Source: Psychroserpens sp. SPM9
GTDB lineage: Bacteria; Bacteroidota; Bacteroidia; Flavobacteriales; Flavobacteriaceae
DNA length: 64,000 nt
Assembly (NCBI RefSeq): GCF_025153525.1
Contig: NZ_JANZNR010000002.1
Span: 248,001-312,000, forward strand
Direction: 5' to 3'
Shown here piece by piece: positions 42,046-53,300 of the stretch (position 1 is the first letter of the stretch; each line of letters starts with the position of its first letter). The notes beneath the pieces were generated by a model. It saw nothing but the letters and a program-made list of their open reading frames with translations, had not been told where the DNA came from and ran no database searches. A program made the translations under genes and the position numbers.

Positions 42046-45000
42046 TTAATTTAAGCGTTGAATATATACCCAAGCACTTCTTTGTTTACCATCTTCATAT
42101 TCCATAGTATAGAAATAAGTTCCTACTGGTAACTCTTCTCCATCGTTGGTTTGCCCATACCATTCGTCTACATAGTTCGTTTTAGAATACACTAAAGTAC
42201 CTAGTCTATTAAATATCTCTAGCTTACTAACTCTGTAACTACTCAAATCAAAAGTATCGTTCATACCATCTCCATTTGGCGAAATCCCTTGAGGAATCAC
42301 ACAACTTTCTAACTCTATAACCGTTTGACTTGCAATACTAGAACAACCCGTGTCATTAAAAATAACTTCTATCTCATAATCACCTGCAATAAGTACAGGG
42401 AAAGTCAATCCATTTTCACCAGTTTGTAAGACCCCATCTAAATACCAGTTAATGGTAACTTCTTCAGCGGTGTAGTTTACAGGTGTTGCTGTAATAATCA
42501 CAGGAACCGTTGCATTAGGACATACTTCATAATCAAAATCTTGAGTAAAAGTCGTCTCTGGCTCAATACCTAATACTAAGTCAAAGCTTGTTGTATTGGT
42601 ACAGCCTGTCGTATTATTAGTCACTTGAGCATAAACCGTTTGTGGATCAGAAACACTTGTGTATGGACTCACTAACGGACTAACACCATCAATGGCATCC
42701 TGTTCTGTTAAATGATAGGTTACTGTAAAATCATCCGGACTTTGAGTATCTCCCAAAATTGCAAGATCATTATCTGGTAAATTGAATACTGCTGTATCAT
42801 TTCCAATAGAACAACCCACTAAATCTGGTGGCATATTAGCAATTGGTAATGGTAAAAATTCAACCAAGATGTCATCAGATATAATACATGTTGGTGAGAA
42901 TATAATTTGTGTCGTATAAGATCCTGGCTCTTCAACGATTAGTGTATTTGTTGTTTCACCTTCAATTACAAATCCATCTTTAAACCAAACGTGATCTACT
43001 GCAGGTGCTTGTGTTTCTAAAGTTATTTGTTGTCCAAGACAAGCAGCCGTTCCAGATGCAATCGTAATATCGGCACCTAACTCTACTTCTCCAATATCAA
43101 AACTTCCTGCTTTTAAGAAAACTCCTGAATCAAAATTACTATCACCTTCATCAGCAATAACTAATTTGATATGATAGGTTTCTCCTATATTCACTTCAGA
43201 AAATGCTGTAAATACTTCGGTTCTACCATCAAAAGACATTGGAGGAAGGTTATCTGGTACATAACCGCCAAAATATTCTTCATTTATAGCATCACAACCA
43301 GGGTTTTCTGGGTGAATATTTGTAACTAAAATTGGAGTATTGGTTCCTGGTAAAACGGCTAAGTTAGTCGTTACACCATTCTCATCTGTTAATAAAAAGG
43401 CAAAGGCATCAGAGAAATTACATTCAAATGTTCCACCTGTGTTTCCGTTATATTCTTCGGAAGCCATTAAGAAATCAAAGCTAATTTCATCTGATAATGG
43501 CACAAAATCAAATTCTATGATTGAAGCATTATTTGTAATATCACCTCCAATAATAGCACTCAAGTCATCATCACCTGGCCATGCAAAAGTCCCATCACCC
43601 ATATCATTAATATTTGGACCAGCAGCTAAGGCTGCATTACCACTAGTAAGTAAAAGTCCTTCTTCAAATGGGAACCCTCCATCAAAAGCAGAAAAGTATC
43701 CAATACCATTAACATCGCCAAAATTAGTTCCTGTAGAAAAAGTAATATTTGAAATCTGAGCACACGGACTGTCAATTAAAATATCGACAACAAGTTCTTC
43801 AATAGTGTAAGTGTCTTGGTCTACCATGACATTTCCAGCGCCTGGTCTAATACATAAATCAAATGTATAATCAACAGGATCATTTCCTGCAGAAAACGCT
43901 CTGATATAGTAAGTATTCCCAACCGTTAAAGACGGTGTGATACTCGCATCAGCATCAGAACAATACAACTCTACAAGACCATCACAGGTTCCTTCATAGA
44001 CGCCATGATCTAAATCCAGGAAGAAATCACTTCCATCGATATTAGTAAATTGTATAATTTGGAATTCGTCTAAAGCCGTAAACTCAAACCACACATCATT
44101 GCCTGGATCACCATTACAACTTCCAGATGGAACTCCAGAATCGGTAGCTTCCACTAAGGTTCCTGATGTAATAATGTCACAGCTTTCATCGGCATTTACA
44201 CCAGCTACTGTAGCGTTACATGGGTTATCATTATCTGGAGGACATGCTAACAACTGGAAGGCACTACTGTTAATATCACAACTAGCATCTTGATCGTTTG
44301 TAACAGTTATCACAACATCTACAAAGAATGGAAATGGTCCAATTTCGTAGGTTCCTACTGCTGTAGCTGGAACTGTATTAGCATCAATATTACTAGAAAT
44401 AGTAAGTGATGTTGCATCACCCATACTCGTGACATTCACATTAATCAAGAATTGTTCACCATTATCACAATCATCTACAATTTGATAGGTTGCAGCAGGA
44501 TTGATACATGTTGCACAAGAAACTGTAACGTCAAATGGCGTAAATCCAGTTGAAGAGTCACAACTTACAGAGAAATCAGAATTTATATACCAAGAAATAG
44601 TATCACCACTAGATTGGAAACTAAGACCTGACACATCTGCCAAACCAGCATTATTTAAAGTTGAATTAAACAATTCTGTTCCGTCTGAATCTATAACAAC
44701 TAATTCGTCACAACAACCTTCTAAATCTCCCGCATTAAAATCTAAATTTAATGGCAAGCCATTTGAACTTGTATAGGTAAAAGTTGCTACTGAAGGATCA
44801 TCATCGATATCATCAAAGTAACAGAAGTTAGTATTTACAGGACCAACAGCACAATCTACAATATAATCAAGCAATAAATCGGTCTCAAAAATTACTGGTC
44901 CCGTCCAAGCACTAAAACCATTGACATCACAATCTGCTCTTACCCAAACCTCATAGTCTGTATCATAATCTAATCCCGTTTCATTTACGGTCATAGTTGT

Positions 45001-47301
45001 TACTGGAGTTCCTGCTCCAGTTGGCTCTCCTGAACCTTCAGGTTGAACAACATACTCCCAGTCGGTTTCTGAAGCACCTGCTTCCCAGCTAAAATCGGCT
45101 GTAGTTCCAGTAACATTTTCTACTATTAATCCTGTTGGTTCTGGACAATCTGGAATAGCTCTTACTCTAAAATTATCAACAAAAATATCGTTATCTGCAG
45201 TATCATCTACTGTACCTTCAGATCCTAAGATTCCAAACTGAACTGTTTGACCAGAGTAAGCTGATAAATCATAGACGACAAGTGTTCCTGACGCAGGCAC
45301 CACACTTGTATTATCCCAAGTAAGTAAATTGGTCCATGTAGCACCATTATCTGTACTTATTAATAATTCTACAGTATCATCAGACCCTAGAGTTCCTGCT
45401 TCGGTAGGACTACCAAATTGCATGATTCCAAAATCAAAATCGACTTGAAAAGGCCCACCAGTTAAATCAAATTGAGGAGATAATATCCAATCACTCTTAA
45501 AAGCTTGCCATAAGTTAATCTTGTATGCACCCGTAAAGCCATTATTTAAAAAGCCATCTGGGCCCCAATCTCCAGCGCCTAAATTTGTTGGTCCAGATAC
45601 GGCATCTCCATCTCCAGCTTCATCCCAACAGTCTGGTATAATGGTTGTGAAATCTTCTAAATAATCGGGTACAAATACAGCACAAGCCGTTTGAAAGTTC
45701 ACTGGACCTATCCAACTACTCAAACCATCTGTACCGCCACAATCGGCTCTAACATAAATTTCATAATCGGTTATTGCGTCTAAACCAGTTACTGTATAAG
45801 GGTTATTTGCTGTGGCTGTCCCAGGTCCAGTTGGCAATCCTGTACCAACAGGTTGAACGACGACTTCCCAATTGGTTTCAGTTCCTCCGGGAGTCCAACT
45901 AATATCTGCTGTAAATGCGGTAATATTATCTACAGTTATACCTGTTGGTTCTTGACAAGTTGGAACCAAACGTACTCTAAAATTATCTACAAAAACATCA
46001 TTGTCTTCAGTATCATCTACTGTGCCTTCTGACGCTAGGATACCAAACTGAACTGTTTGCCCAGAGTAAGCTGTTAAATCAGCTACAACCTGTGTTCCAG
46101 TAGCAGGAACAACACTTGTATTATCCCAGGTCATTAAATTAGTCCAACTAACTCCATTATCTGTACTAATTAATAATTCTACGGTATCATCAGAACCTAA
46201 TGTTCCTGCTTCAGTAGGACTACCAAATTCCATGATTCCAAAATCAAAATCGACTTGAAAAGGACCACCAGTTAAATCAAACTGAGGCGTTAATATCCAA
46301 TCGCTCTTAAAATTTTGCCATAAGTTTACTTTGTATGCGCCTGTAAAACCATTGTTTAGAAAGCCATCAGCAACCCAAGCGCCTTCACCTAATCCAACAG
46401 GACCCGTAGTGGCGTCACCATCTGTAGCTTCATCCCAGCAGTCTGGTACAATAGTTTCAAAATTTTCTACGTATTCTGGTATAAATACATCACAAGCTGA
46501 CTGAAAGTTTACAGGTCCAACCCAAGGGCTAAATCCATCAGTTCCACAATTTGCTCTAATGTATACTTCATAATCTGTTAAGGCAGTTAAATCGGTCACA
46601 CTGTAAGGGTTATCCGTTGTAGGAGTTCCAGATCCTGATGGTTCTCCTGATCCTGCAGGTTGTATTACAATTTCCCAATCAGTTTCTGTGCCTCCAGCAG
46701 TCCAGCTAATATCTGCAGAATTAGCAGTAATGGCTGTTACCTCAAGTGCTGATGGAAAATTACAAGTTGAATTATAAACCTCTACATTATCAACGAGCCA
46801 GTACCATGCCCAAATATTTCCATCATTATAAATAAATCGAATCTGCATACTAGCGTTAGAATACGCTGTTATATCAATATGTTGCTGATCGGGGTTATCA
46901 AAACCACCAGCATCAGCATTTTGATTTAAAACTTCAATCCAATTGGTGCCATCAAAGACTTCTACAATTGCAGAATCTCCACCACCATTATTATAAAATT
47001 GATCAAAATCAAGGAATAAAGCTGTCGCTCCAGTAGTATCAAAAACCGGAGATGTTAAAGTTTCAATGAGTTCAACTCCATTTCCATTGGCATCACTGTT
47101 CACAATAGCACAGTTGGTGCCATTAAGAGCATTCCCAGCACCTTGTTGCCCTGAAATCCAGGAATCGCCTGTAGCGCCTCCTTCATCAGTAACCGTCCAA
47201 GTAGCTGGTATCTCTGTGTCAAAATTTTCTTGTAAATACGTTTGTGCCTCTACCAGTGAAAAGGTAAATAAGAGCACAATAAGTAAGATTATTTTTTTCA
47301 T
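42046..47301 (-). CDS. Giant T9SS type-B cargo protein with FN3, CUB-like and choice-of-anchor L domains
   Basis: A 1751-residue secreted protein. After a signal peptide (IILLIVLLFTFSLVEAQ) come three MAM/choice-of-anchor-J-like modules alternating with fibronectin III repeats (to about residue 810). Two of the J-FN3 units are close copies (about 45690-46500 and 44880-45690). Then follow a CUB-like domain (YTSSNGLPLNLDFNAGDLEG), a pre-peptidase-like domain (GTLVEATDSGVPSGSC) and a choice-of-anchor L domain (about 1180-1420). Ig-like modules precede the C-terminal type-B sorting domain IPQGISPNGDGMNDTFDLSS to SAWVYIQRLN. It is expected on the cell surface or released, as an adhesin or motility-type protein. 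No catalytic domain is seen. Confidence 0.92.
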   Translation of the reverse strand: MKKIILLIVLLFTFSLVEAQTYLQENFDTEIPATWTVTDEGGATGDSWISGQQGAGNALNGTNCAIVNSDANGNGVELIETLTSPVFDTTGATALFLDFDQFYNNGGGDSAIVEVFDGTNWIEVLNQNADAGGFDNPDQQHIDITAYSNASMQIRFIYNDGNIWAWYWLVDNVEVYNSTCNFPSALEVTAITANSADISWTAGGTETDWEIVIQPAGSGEPSGSGTPTTDNPYSVTDLTALTDYEVYIRANCGTDGFSPWVGPVNFQSACDVFIPEYVENFETIVPDCWDEATDGDATTGPVGLGEGAWVADGFLNNGFTGAYKVNLWQNFKSDWILTPQFDLTGGPFQVDFDFGIMEFGSPTEAGTLGSDDTVELLISTDNGVSWTNLMTWDNTSVVPATGTQVVADLTAYSGQTVQFGILASEGTVDDTEDNDVFVDNFRVRLVPTCQEPTGITVDNITAFTADISWTPGGTETNWEVVVQPVGTGLPTGPGTATANNPYTVTGLDAITDYEIYVRADCGGTDGLSSWIGPVNFQTACAVFVPDYLEDFTTIIPDCWDEAGDGDAVSGPTNLGAGDWGPDGFLNNGFTGAYKINLWQAFKSDWILSPQFDLTGGPFQVDFDFGIMQFGSPTEAGTLGSDDTVELLISTDNGATWTNLLTWDNTSVVPASGTLVVYDLSAYSGQTVQFGILGSEGTVDDTADNDIFVDNFRVRAIPDCPEPTGLIVENVTGTTADFSWEAGASETDWEYVVQPEGSGEPTGAGTPVTTMTVNETGLDYDTDYEVWVRADCDVNGFSAWTGPVIFETDLLLDYIVDCAVGPVNTNFCYFDDIDDDPSVATFTYTSSNGLPLNLDFNAGDLEGCCDELVVIDSDGTELFNSTLNNAGLADVSGLSFQSSGDTISWYINSDFSVSCDSSTGFTPFDVTVSCATCINPAATYQIVDDCDNGEQFLINVNVTSMGDATSLTISSNIDANTVPATAVGTYEIGPFPFFVDVVITVTNDQDASCDINSSAFQLLACPPDNDNPCNATVAGVNADESCDIITSGTLVEATDSGVPSGSCNGDPGNDVWFEFTALDEFQIIQFTNIDGSDFFLDLDHGVYEGTCDGLVELYCSDADASITPSLTVGNTYYIRAFSAGNDPVDYTFDLCIRPGAGNVMVDQDTYTIEELVVDILIDSPCAQISNITFSTGTNFGDVNGIGYFSAFDGGFPFEEGLLLTSGNAALAAGPNINDMGDGTFAWPGDDDLSAIIGGDITNNASIIEFDFVPLSDEISFDFLMASEEYNGNTGGTFECNFSDAFAFLLTDENGVTTNLAVLPGTNTPILVTNIHPENPGCDAINEEYFGGYVPDNLPPMSFDGRTEVFTAFSEVNIGETYHIKLVIADEGDSNFDSGVFLKAGSFDIGEVELGADITIASGTAACLGQQITLETQAPAVDHVWFKDGFVIEGETTNTLIVEEPGSYTTQIIFSPTCIISDDILVEFLPLPIANMPPDLVGCSIGNDTAVFNLPDNDLAILGDTQSPDDFTVTYHLTEQDAIDGVSPLVSPYTSVSDPQTVYAQVTNNTTGCTNTTSFDLVLGIEPETTFTQDFDYEVCPNATVPVIITATPVNYTAEEVTINWYLDGVLQTGENGLTFPVLIAGDYEIEVIFNDTGCSSIASQTVIELESCVIPQGISPNGDGMNDTFDLSSYRVSKLEIFNRLGTLVYSKTNYVDEWYGQTNDGEELPVGTYFYTMEYEDGKQRSAWVYIQRLN
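43850..44865 (-). repeat. Long module shared with the second adhesin gene (copy A)
   Basis: Encodes CUB-like plus pre-peptidase-like domains that are near-identical to those encoded at 52170-53177 in the other giant gene, for example SGLSFQSSGDTISWYINSDF and GTLVEATDSGVPSGSC in both. DNA identity is visibly high over most of the 1-kb block, so duplication or gene conversion is likely. Confidence 0.75.
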
Positions 47302-47370
47302 TTGTGTCGGTTGTTTTTTAAACTTTTCTTTTACATGTTAGTTCATGTAGCAATTTTTTAGATATAACCA

Positions 47371-47405
47371 ATAAAAGCCCTGTTTGATTAATTCAGGGCT
47401 TTATA
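47371..47405 (-). terminator. Terminator after the PorE-like gene
   Basis: AAAGCCCTG (47374-47382) and CAGGGCTTT (47394-47402) pair perfectly with an 11-nt loop. On the minus strand a short T tract follows. It separates the adhesin-PorP-PorE operon from the next giant gene. Confidence 0.8.
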
Positions 47406-47437
47406 TAGGTTAGTTAGTCATTTTATTTTTTTATTTT

Positions 47438-49351
47438 TTATTGAGCTTGTGGTCCTCCACTTACAATAATAAACTCTGATCTTCTGTTCATTTGGTGTTC
47501 TTCATCAGTACAGTTAGAACCACAATCAACTTTAGGTTCATTTTCTCCTTTACCCATTCCAGAAATTCTGGCTTTATCAATCCCTTTAGAAATCACATAT
47601 TGAACCGTTGTTTTAGCTCTTCTATCTGATAATCTTTCATTATAAGATGCAGAGCCTCTACTATCGGTATGAGACGTCGCATTAATGACCATTTCTGGAT
47701 ATTTATTCATGATTTGAACTAGTTTATCTAATTCAAAAGCGGCTTGAGCTGTTATGTTTGATTTGTCAAACTCGAAAAAGATTGGATTTAAATTAACAAC
47801 TTCAGGCCCAACAATAACTTCAATTGGGTCTAACATGATACTAACTTCTTCCTCTTCTTCTTCGGAAGCTGAAACGGTTACCTTCTGACTTTCATAGCCA
47901 TCCATAACCACTTCTAATTCTGATTGTTTTCCACATTCAACTATAAATTCTACGGTCCCATCTGAATTGGTCACTTTAGATAAAATCATATTTCCTTGAT
48001 CGTCATATAATGTTACATTAGCAGCATTTATTGGGTTTCCTGTTTTTGAATCTGTAACAATTCCTGAAATTAAAACATCACATAAAGGTTGTAATTTTTT
48101 AATAGCATAGACGTCATCGCCTCCTAATCCACCTTCTCTGTTAGAAGACACAAAACCTTCTTCGGTTTCTTCATCTAAATGAAAGGCAAAATCATCAGCA
48201 TTACTATTTACAGGAACACCTACATTTCGAACTGGTCCCATTTTTCCATCAACTACTTTTGAATAAAAGACATCGAGATTTCCTAAACCTAAATGCCCAT
48301 TTGAAGAAAAGTATAAGGTATTATTGCTACTAATAAAAGGGAACATTTCTTGACCCTGAGTGTTTACTTTTTGTCCTAAATTTTCAGGCTCACCTAAAGT
48401 ACCATCGTCATTAATACTAGCTTTATAAATATCAAATAATCCAAATCCTCCAGGCATATTAGATGCAAAGTAAAGTGTTTTTCCGTCGGCACTTACCGAA
48501 GGGTTTTTAACCGAATAATTCTCACTGTTTATTGGGAAGCCTTCAACATTGCTCCAACCATCACTAGTTTTTGTTGCCTTATATAAATGTAACTGGCTTA
48601 TTCTATAATTAGTTATAGAATCTCTTTCGTATTCTTTTTCAAAATAGCTCTCACGAGAAAAATACATCGTCTTACCATCTGGAGCAAATGAAACAACACC
48701 TTCATGATATTTGGTATTTACTTTATTTCCAGCTAAAGCTGCTGCTTGATAAGTCCCATCATCATTTTTGGTTAATTCGTAAATATCTAAAAATGGCTCT
48801 TCATTCCATCCATAAGTTTTACGAGACGTATTTCTTGCTGATGTAATATATAGCTTCCCATCTTGAAGTGTTCCTCCAAAATCAGAATACTCGGTATTAA
48901 AGCCTAAGTTTTGAATATTAAACTTTTTACCTTTTTCTAAAATCTTAGGTAAATAATCTGGATTCTTTTTAAAAGCTATTGCGCGATCATCACTAGGTCT
49001 CATTTCAGCAAATTTTGCCATTTGCACATTAGACTCTTCATACTTACCATTAGCTTTAAGCATTTGTGAATATTTGAAAAGCATTTCTGGGCTATCAGAC
49101 GATTCTAAGGCTTTAGCATACCATCTTTCGGCTTCCTGCGTATTAAATACGTTATAATAGGACTCTGCTAATTGGCTGTATACGTAAGGACTACCTTTAC
49201 CGTTTTCAACTAATTTAGAATAATCTTCAGCAGCTTCAACAAACTCAAATCTATTGAAATGTTTATCTGCTTTTTTGGTGTCTTTATTTTGAGCAATTAA
49301 GCTGAAACTACTTAATGCTACTATTGTAAAAAGTGTTAATATTTTTTTCAT
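47438..49351 (-). CDS. PorE-like OmpA family protein (TPR, beta-propeller, regulatory-like domain)
   Basis: A 637-residue envelope protein with the domain order of the T9SS component PorE. It has a signal peptide, TPR repeats at about 25-125 (ADKHFNRFEFVEAAEDYSKL, AERWYAKALESS), a PD40/WD40-like propeller at about 150-430 (GVVSFAPDGKTMYFSRESYF, VSADGKTLYFASNMPGGFGL), a carboxypeptidase-regulatory-like domain (438-515) and a C-terminal OmpA peptidoglycan-binding domain (FEFDKSNITAQAAFELDKLV, ATSHTDSRGSASYNERLSDR). It lies 19 bp after the PorP/SprF gene and is likely one of several paralogues in this genome. It would tether the PorP-type pore to peptidoglycan. Confidence 0.92.
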   Translation of the reverse strand: MKKILTLFTIVALSSFSLIAQNKDTKKADKHFNRFEFVEAAEDYSKLVENGKGSPYVYSQLAESYYNVFNTQEAERWYAKALESSDSPEMLFKYSQMLKANGKYEESNVQMAKFAEMRPSDDRAIAFKKNPDYLPKILEKGKKFNIQNLGFNTEYSDFGGTLQDGKLYITSARNTSRKTYGWNEEPFLDIYELTKNDDGTYQAAALAGNKVNTKYHEGVVSFAPDGKTMYFSRESYFEKEYERDSITNYRISQLHLYKATKTSDGWSNVEGFPINSENYSVKNPSVSADGKTLYFASNMPGGFGLFDIYKASINDDGTLGEPENLGQKVNTQGQEMFPFISSNNTLYFSSNGHLGLGNLDVFYSKVVDGKMGPVRNVGVPVNSNADDFAFHLDEETEEGFVSSNREGGLGGDDVYAIKKLQPLCDVLISGIVTDSKTGNPINAANVTLYDDQGNMILSKVTNSDGTVEFIVECGKQSELEVVMDGYESQKVTVSASEEEEEEVSIMLDPIEVIVGPEVVNLNPIFFEFDKSNITAQAAFELDKLVQIMNKYPEMVINATSHTDSRGSASYNERLSDRRAKTTVQYVISKGIDKARISGMGKGENEPKVDCGSNCTDEEHQMNRRSEFIIVSGGPQAQ

Positions 49352-49370
49352 AATGTTTTAGCTTAACTGT

Positions 49371-50273
49371 TTAGAAATATCTTGGTGAACGTGACACTTT
49401 CTTCGGAAAGTTTAAATCAAATAACAGCAAAAATTCATGTGATGCTGGTGCATATTTTTTAATATCTGAAGTAACACTATCATAAGCATATCCAATTCTC
49501 ACTGAAGGTGTAATTGCAAAATTAATCAACCCAGAGAATGAATCGTCTAATCGATAGGATGCACCAATTTCAAGCTTTTCAAAGAACAAGGCATTAAGGT
49601 TTGCATCAAAAGATGTAGGAGCACTAAATGCTGATTTAACTAAAAATGATGGTTTTAACTTTGTATTTGGTGATAGCTGAAAAACATAACCACCAGTTAC
49701 AAAATAGTGTGCTTCTTCTGAGCCTAATTTATTACCATTAGCATCTAAGTGAACAGAGTTTAAAATGTTAGGAACAGATGCCGCTAAATAATAATTATCG
49801 GTGTAATAAAAGAATCCAGCACCAATGTTTGGTGTGGTTGTATTAATGTTTTGAAAGAACGGATCATTAGGATCGATAAGATCTATATCGGCTAAGCCAA
49901 TATCATGAAATGTCGCTCCTGCTTTTAATCCGAAAGCTAATCTATGCTCACCTCCTAATTGTAACGTATAAGAGAAATCGGCATACACATTAGTTTCTTT
50001 TATTGGACCTACTTCATCAGAAATAATAGAAAGCCCTAACCCTACTTTTTCTCCTACAGGTAGGTGACCAAAAAAGGTACCTGTTTGTGGAGCTCCATCA
50101 ATACCTGCCCATTGTGATCGATACAGTAATCCGAAAGACAAATTTTCTTTAGAACCTGCGTAAGCTGGATTGATGACATTCATATTATACATGTACTGTG
50201 TATATTGAGGGTCTTGCTGCCCATACACTTGCGTTGCAATTAGCAATACAATAATGATATAAAATTTTTTCAT
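49371..50273 (-). CDS. PorP/SprF family T9SS outer-membrane protein
   Basis: A 300-residue outer-membrane beta-barrel protein. The signal peptide is followed by QDPQYTQYMYNMNVINPAYA, the unmistakable start of mature PorP/SprF proteins, and LSFGLLYRSQWAGIDGAPQT. In Flavobacterium johnsoniae, SprF is needed for export of the adhesin SprB, and type-B cargo in general tends to be encoded next to a PorP/SprF gene. Here it lies 48 bp downstream of a 1591-residue type-B cargo gene and upstream of a PorE-like gene. That argues for a dedicated cargo-partner unit. Confidence 0.95.
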   Translation of the reverse strand: MKKFYIIIVLLIATQVYGQQDPQYTQYMYNMNVINPAYAGSKENLSFGLLYRSQWAGIDGAPQTGTFFGHLPVGEKVGLGLSIISDEVGPIKETNVYADFSYTLQLGGEHRLAFGLKAGATFHDIGLADIDLIDPNDPFFQNINTTTPNIGAGFFYYTDNYYLAASVPNILNSVHLDANGNKLGSEEAHYFVTGGYVFQLSPNTKLKPSFLVKSAFSAPTSFDANLNALFFEKLEIGASYRLDDSFSGLINFAITPSVRIGYAYDSVTSDIKKYAPASHEFLLLFDLNFPKKVSRSPRYF

Positions 50274-50321
50274 TTGTTAGTTATTTGATTTTAGTTGTTT
50301 AGTTGATATTTTAATTGATTT

Positions 50322-53300
50322 TTAATTGAGTCGCTGAATATAAACCCAAGCACTTCTTCGCTTGCCGTCTTCATATTCCATCGTATAGAAATACGTTCCT
50401 ACTGGTAACTCGTCTCCATCGTTCGTTTGACCATACCATTCATCAGTATAGTTAGCTTTAGAGTAGACAAGTGTTCCGTTACGGTTGAAAATTTCAAGTT
50501 TACTAACGTCATAGCTACTTAAATCAAAGGTGTCATTCATTCCGTCTCCATTTGGAGAAATTCCTTGAGGAATTACACAACTTTCAAGTTCAATGATGGT
50601 TTGTTCGGTTATGCTTGAACACATTGTAGCATCGTTATAAGTTACTTCAATTTCATAAAGTCCTGCTTCAAGTACTGGTAATGTTAGTCCGTTTTCCCCA
50701 GCAATAACACCTCCATCCTGATACCATACGATGGTAACTTCGCTTTCAGTATAATTATTAGCTGTAGCAGTGACCAAAATTGGAACAGTTGCATTAGGAC
50801 AAACTTCATAATCAAAATCTGTTGTGAATGTTGTACTTGGCAATGGCTTCACTATTAAATCTATTGGCACAACAGAATAGCAATCGAAAGCAGAATTATT
50901 CTCAACTCTAGCCCAAATAGTTTGCGATACACTTGTATATAATAAGGCAACAGAACTTGTAGCTGTTTCTGCGTTTGCTTCAGAAGAATAGTAGCTAACC
51001 GTAAAGTCATCAGGGTTTTGACCATTGAGGATATTTATACTATGTGCTGCTAAATCAAAATCGGCGATTCCGTCTGTATCATCATCACAGACTTCTAATG
51101 GCACACTAGTAGCATCTGGCGTTGGTCCAGAAATGATTAAATCAAAACTCGTTGTAGCAAAACAGAATTCGGCATCAGCATCTTCAACTCTCACAAAAAT
51201 AGTTTGCGGGTTAGAGATGTTGGTATAATTTAAAGGTAAAGAGTTTTCATCAGCTTGAGCATCGGCTAAAGTTAAATGATAACTCACATTAAAATCTGTA
51301 TCAGATTGACCTCCTAAAATACCTGAGGTTTGAATACTTAAATCAAAATCTTCTATTTCATCGGCTGAGATATCATCACAAGTCACAATATCATCTACTT
51401 CGTTAGCCGTTGGCTCTTGACCAAATGTTACAGTTACAGAATCTTGCGCTTGAGCATCACATTGCTCATCATAAGCAATTACTGTATAGGTGTTTGAGTT
51501 TGAAACCGTTAATGTTGGTCCTGTTTCTCCTTCAATAATAAAGCCATTTTCATACCATTCATAAGTATCTGCGAATGGTGAATCTGCATTTAACGTATAA
51601 TCTGGGAAACCACAAAATTCTTGATCGACTCCTAAATCTACTTCAATTTCGGCAGTTATATTACCATCATCTTCGCCTCCAGCATTGGTTTGACTAATAG
51701 AAATAGTTCCAGGATCATCTGAGAAATTGGTCACTAAAAGTAAGTAAATCTCTCCTGTTTGAGCGTTATCAATTGTGAGGTTCTCTGTTGAAACAAAGGA
51801 ATAACTACAATCAACTATATTTCCAAATGGATAAAAGTCTGGACTCGTTGTATTGTTAGGGCAATTAGTAGGATCTGGACAACCTAAGTCTAAATTTCCA
51901 CAAGCATTTTCTACAGACTCAAATGGTCCCCAAAGAACAAAATCAACGTCTAATCCATTACCATCAGCATCGACTTGAGAAATTTCTATTTCAATAAGTC
52001 CAGGTTCGCCAATTTGAATGATATTCCATGTTGGGTTTGGCGCAGAGCCTAAACAGGCAATATCTGTTGGGTCTGGAATACCTATAATGTTTGGTGTTGT
52101 TAATGCTCCGCCGGCTTCAGCACAGAAATTTTCAGCGTTTTCACAGATTATGTTTGTTGGTGCTTCTTTAATACACAAATCGAATGTTGTTGTTACACTA
52201 TCATTTCCTCCAGAGAAAACTCTAATAAAGTATGTGTTTCCTATAACCAGTTGAGGCGATACCATAGCGTCGGCATCAGCACATTCAAGTTCTATTAATC
52301 CGTCACAAGTTCCTTCATACAAAGCAATATCTGTATTAAAGCCTTGGTTGACATTTATTAATGATATCAGTTGCACTTCACTGAGTGCTGTAAATTCAAA
52401 CCAAACATCATCATTTGGATTACCACCACAAGATCCAGATGGCACTCCAGAATCGGTAGCTTCAACTAAAGTCCCAGACGTTACCAAATCACAAGATTGG
52501 TCATCGTTAACAACTGCAACAGTTGCTCCACATGGATTGTCGTTTTCAGGCGGACAAGCCAATAATTGAATCGCATTACTATTAATAACACAATTGACGT
52601 CTTGGTCATTACTTAATGTTATTACAACATCCTGTAAGAATGGAAATGGACCAACTTGATAGATTCCTTCTGTAGTTACTGATACTGTTGTAGCGTCAAT
52701 ATTATTAGATATGGTTAATGAAGTCGCATCACCTAATGTTGTGACATTCACATCAATCAAGAATTGTTCTCCATTTTCACAATCATCAATAACTTGATAA
52801 GTAGCTGCTGGATTAATACATGTCGCACAAGCCACTGTAACATCAATTGGCGTAAATCCAGTTGAAGAGTCACAACTTACTGAGAAATCAGAATTTATAT
52901 ACCAAGAAATAGTATCACCACTAGATTGAAAACTAAGGCCTGAAACATCTGCTAAGCCAGCAGCGTTTAAGGTTGAATTAAATAGTTCTGTTCCGTCAGA
53001 GTCTATAACAACTAATTCGTCACAACAACCTTCTAAATCTCCTGCATTAAAATTCAAATTTAAAGGCAATCCGTTTGAACTGGTATAGGTGAAAGTTGCT
53101 ACAGATGGATCGTCATCTATATCATTAAAGTAACAAAACGCAGTATTTACTGGTCCAACAGCACAATCTACTAAACTATCAAGACAAAATTCTTGATTAA
53201 GAATTGGACTGGTTAGCGTACAATTAGCATCATCATCATTAGCTACAGTAATTTCTACTGGAGTATTATTAGCATAAGGCCCAAAAGTAACAATACCTAC

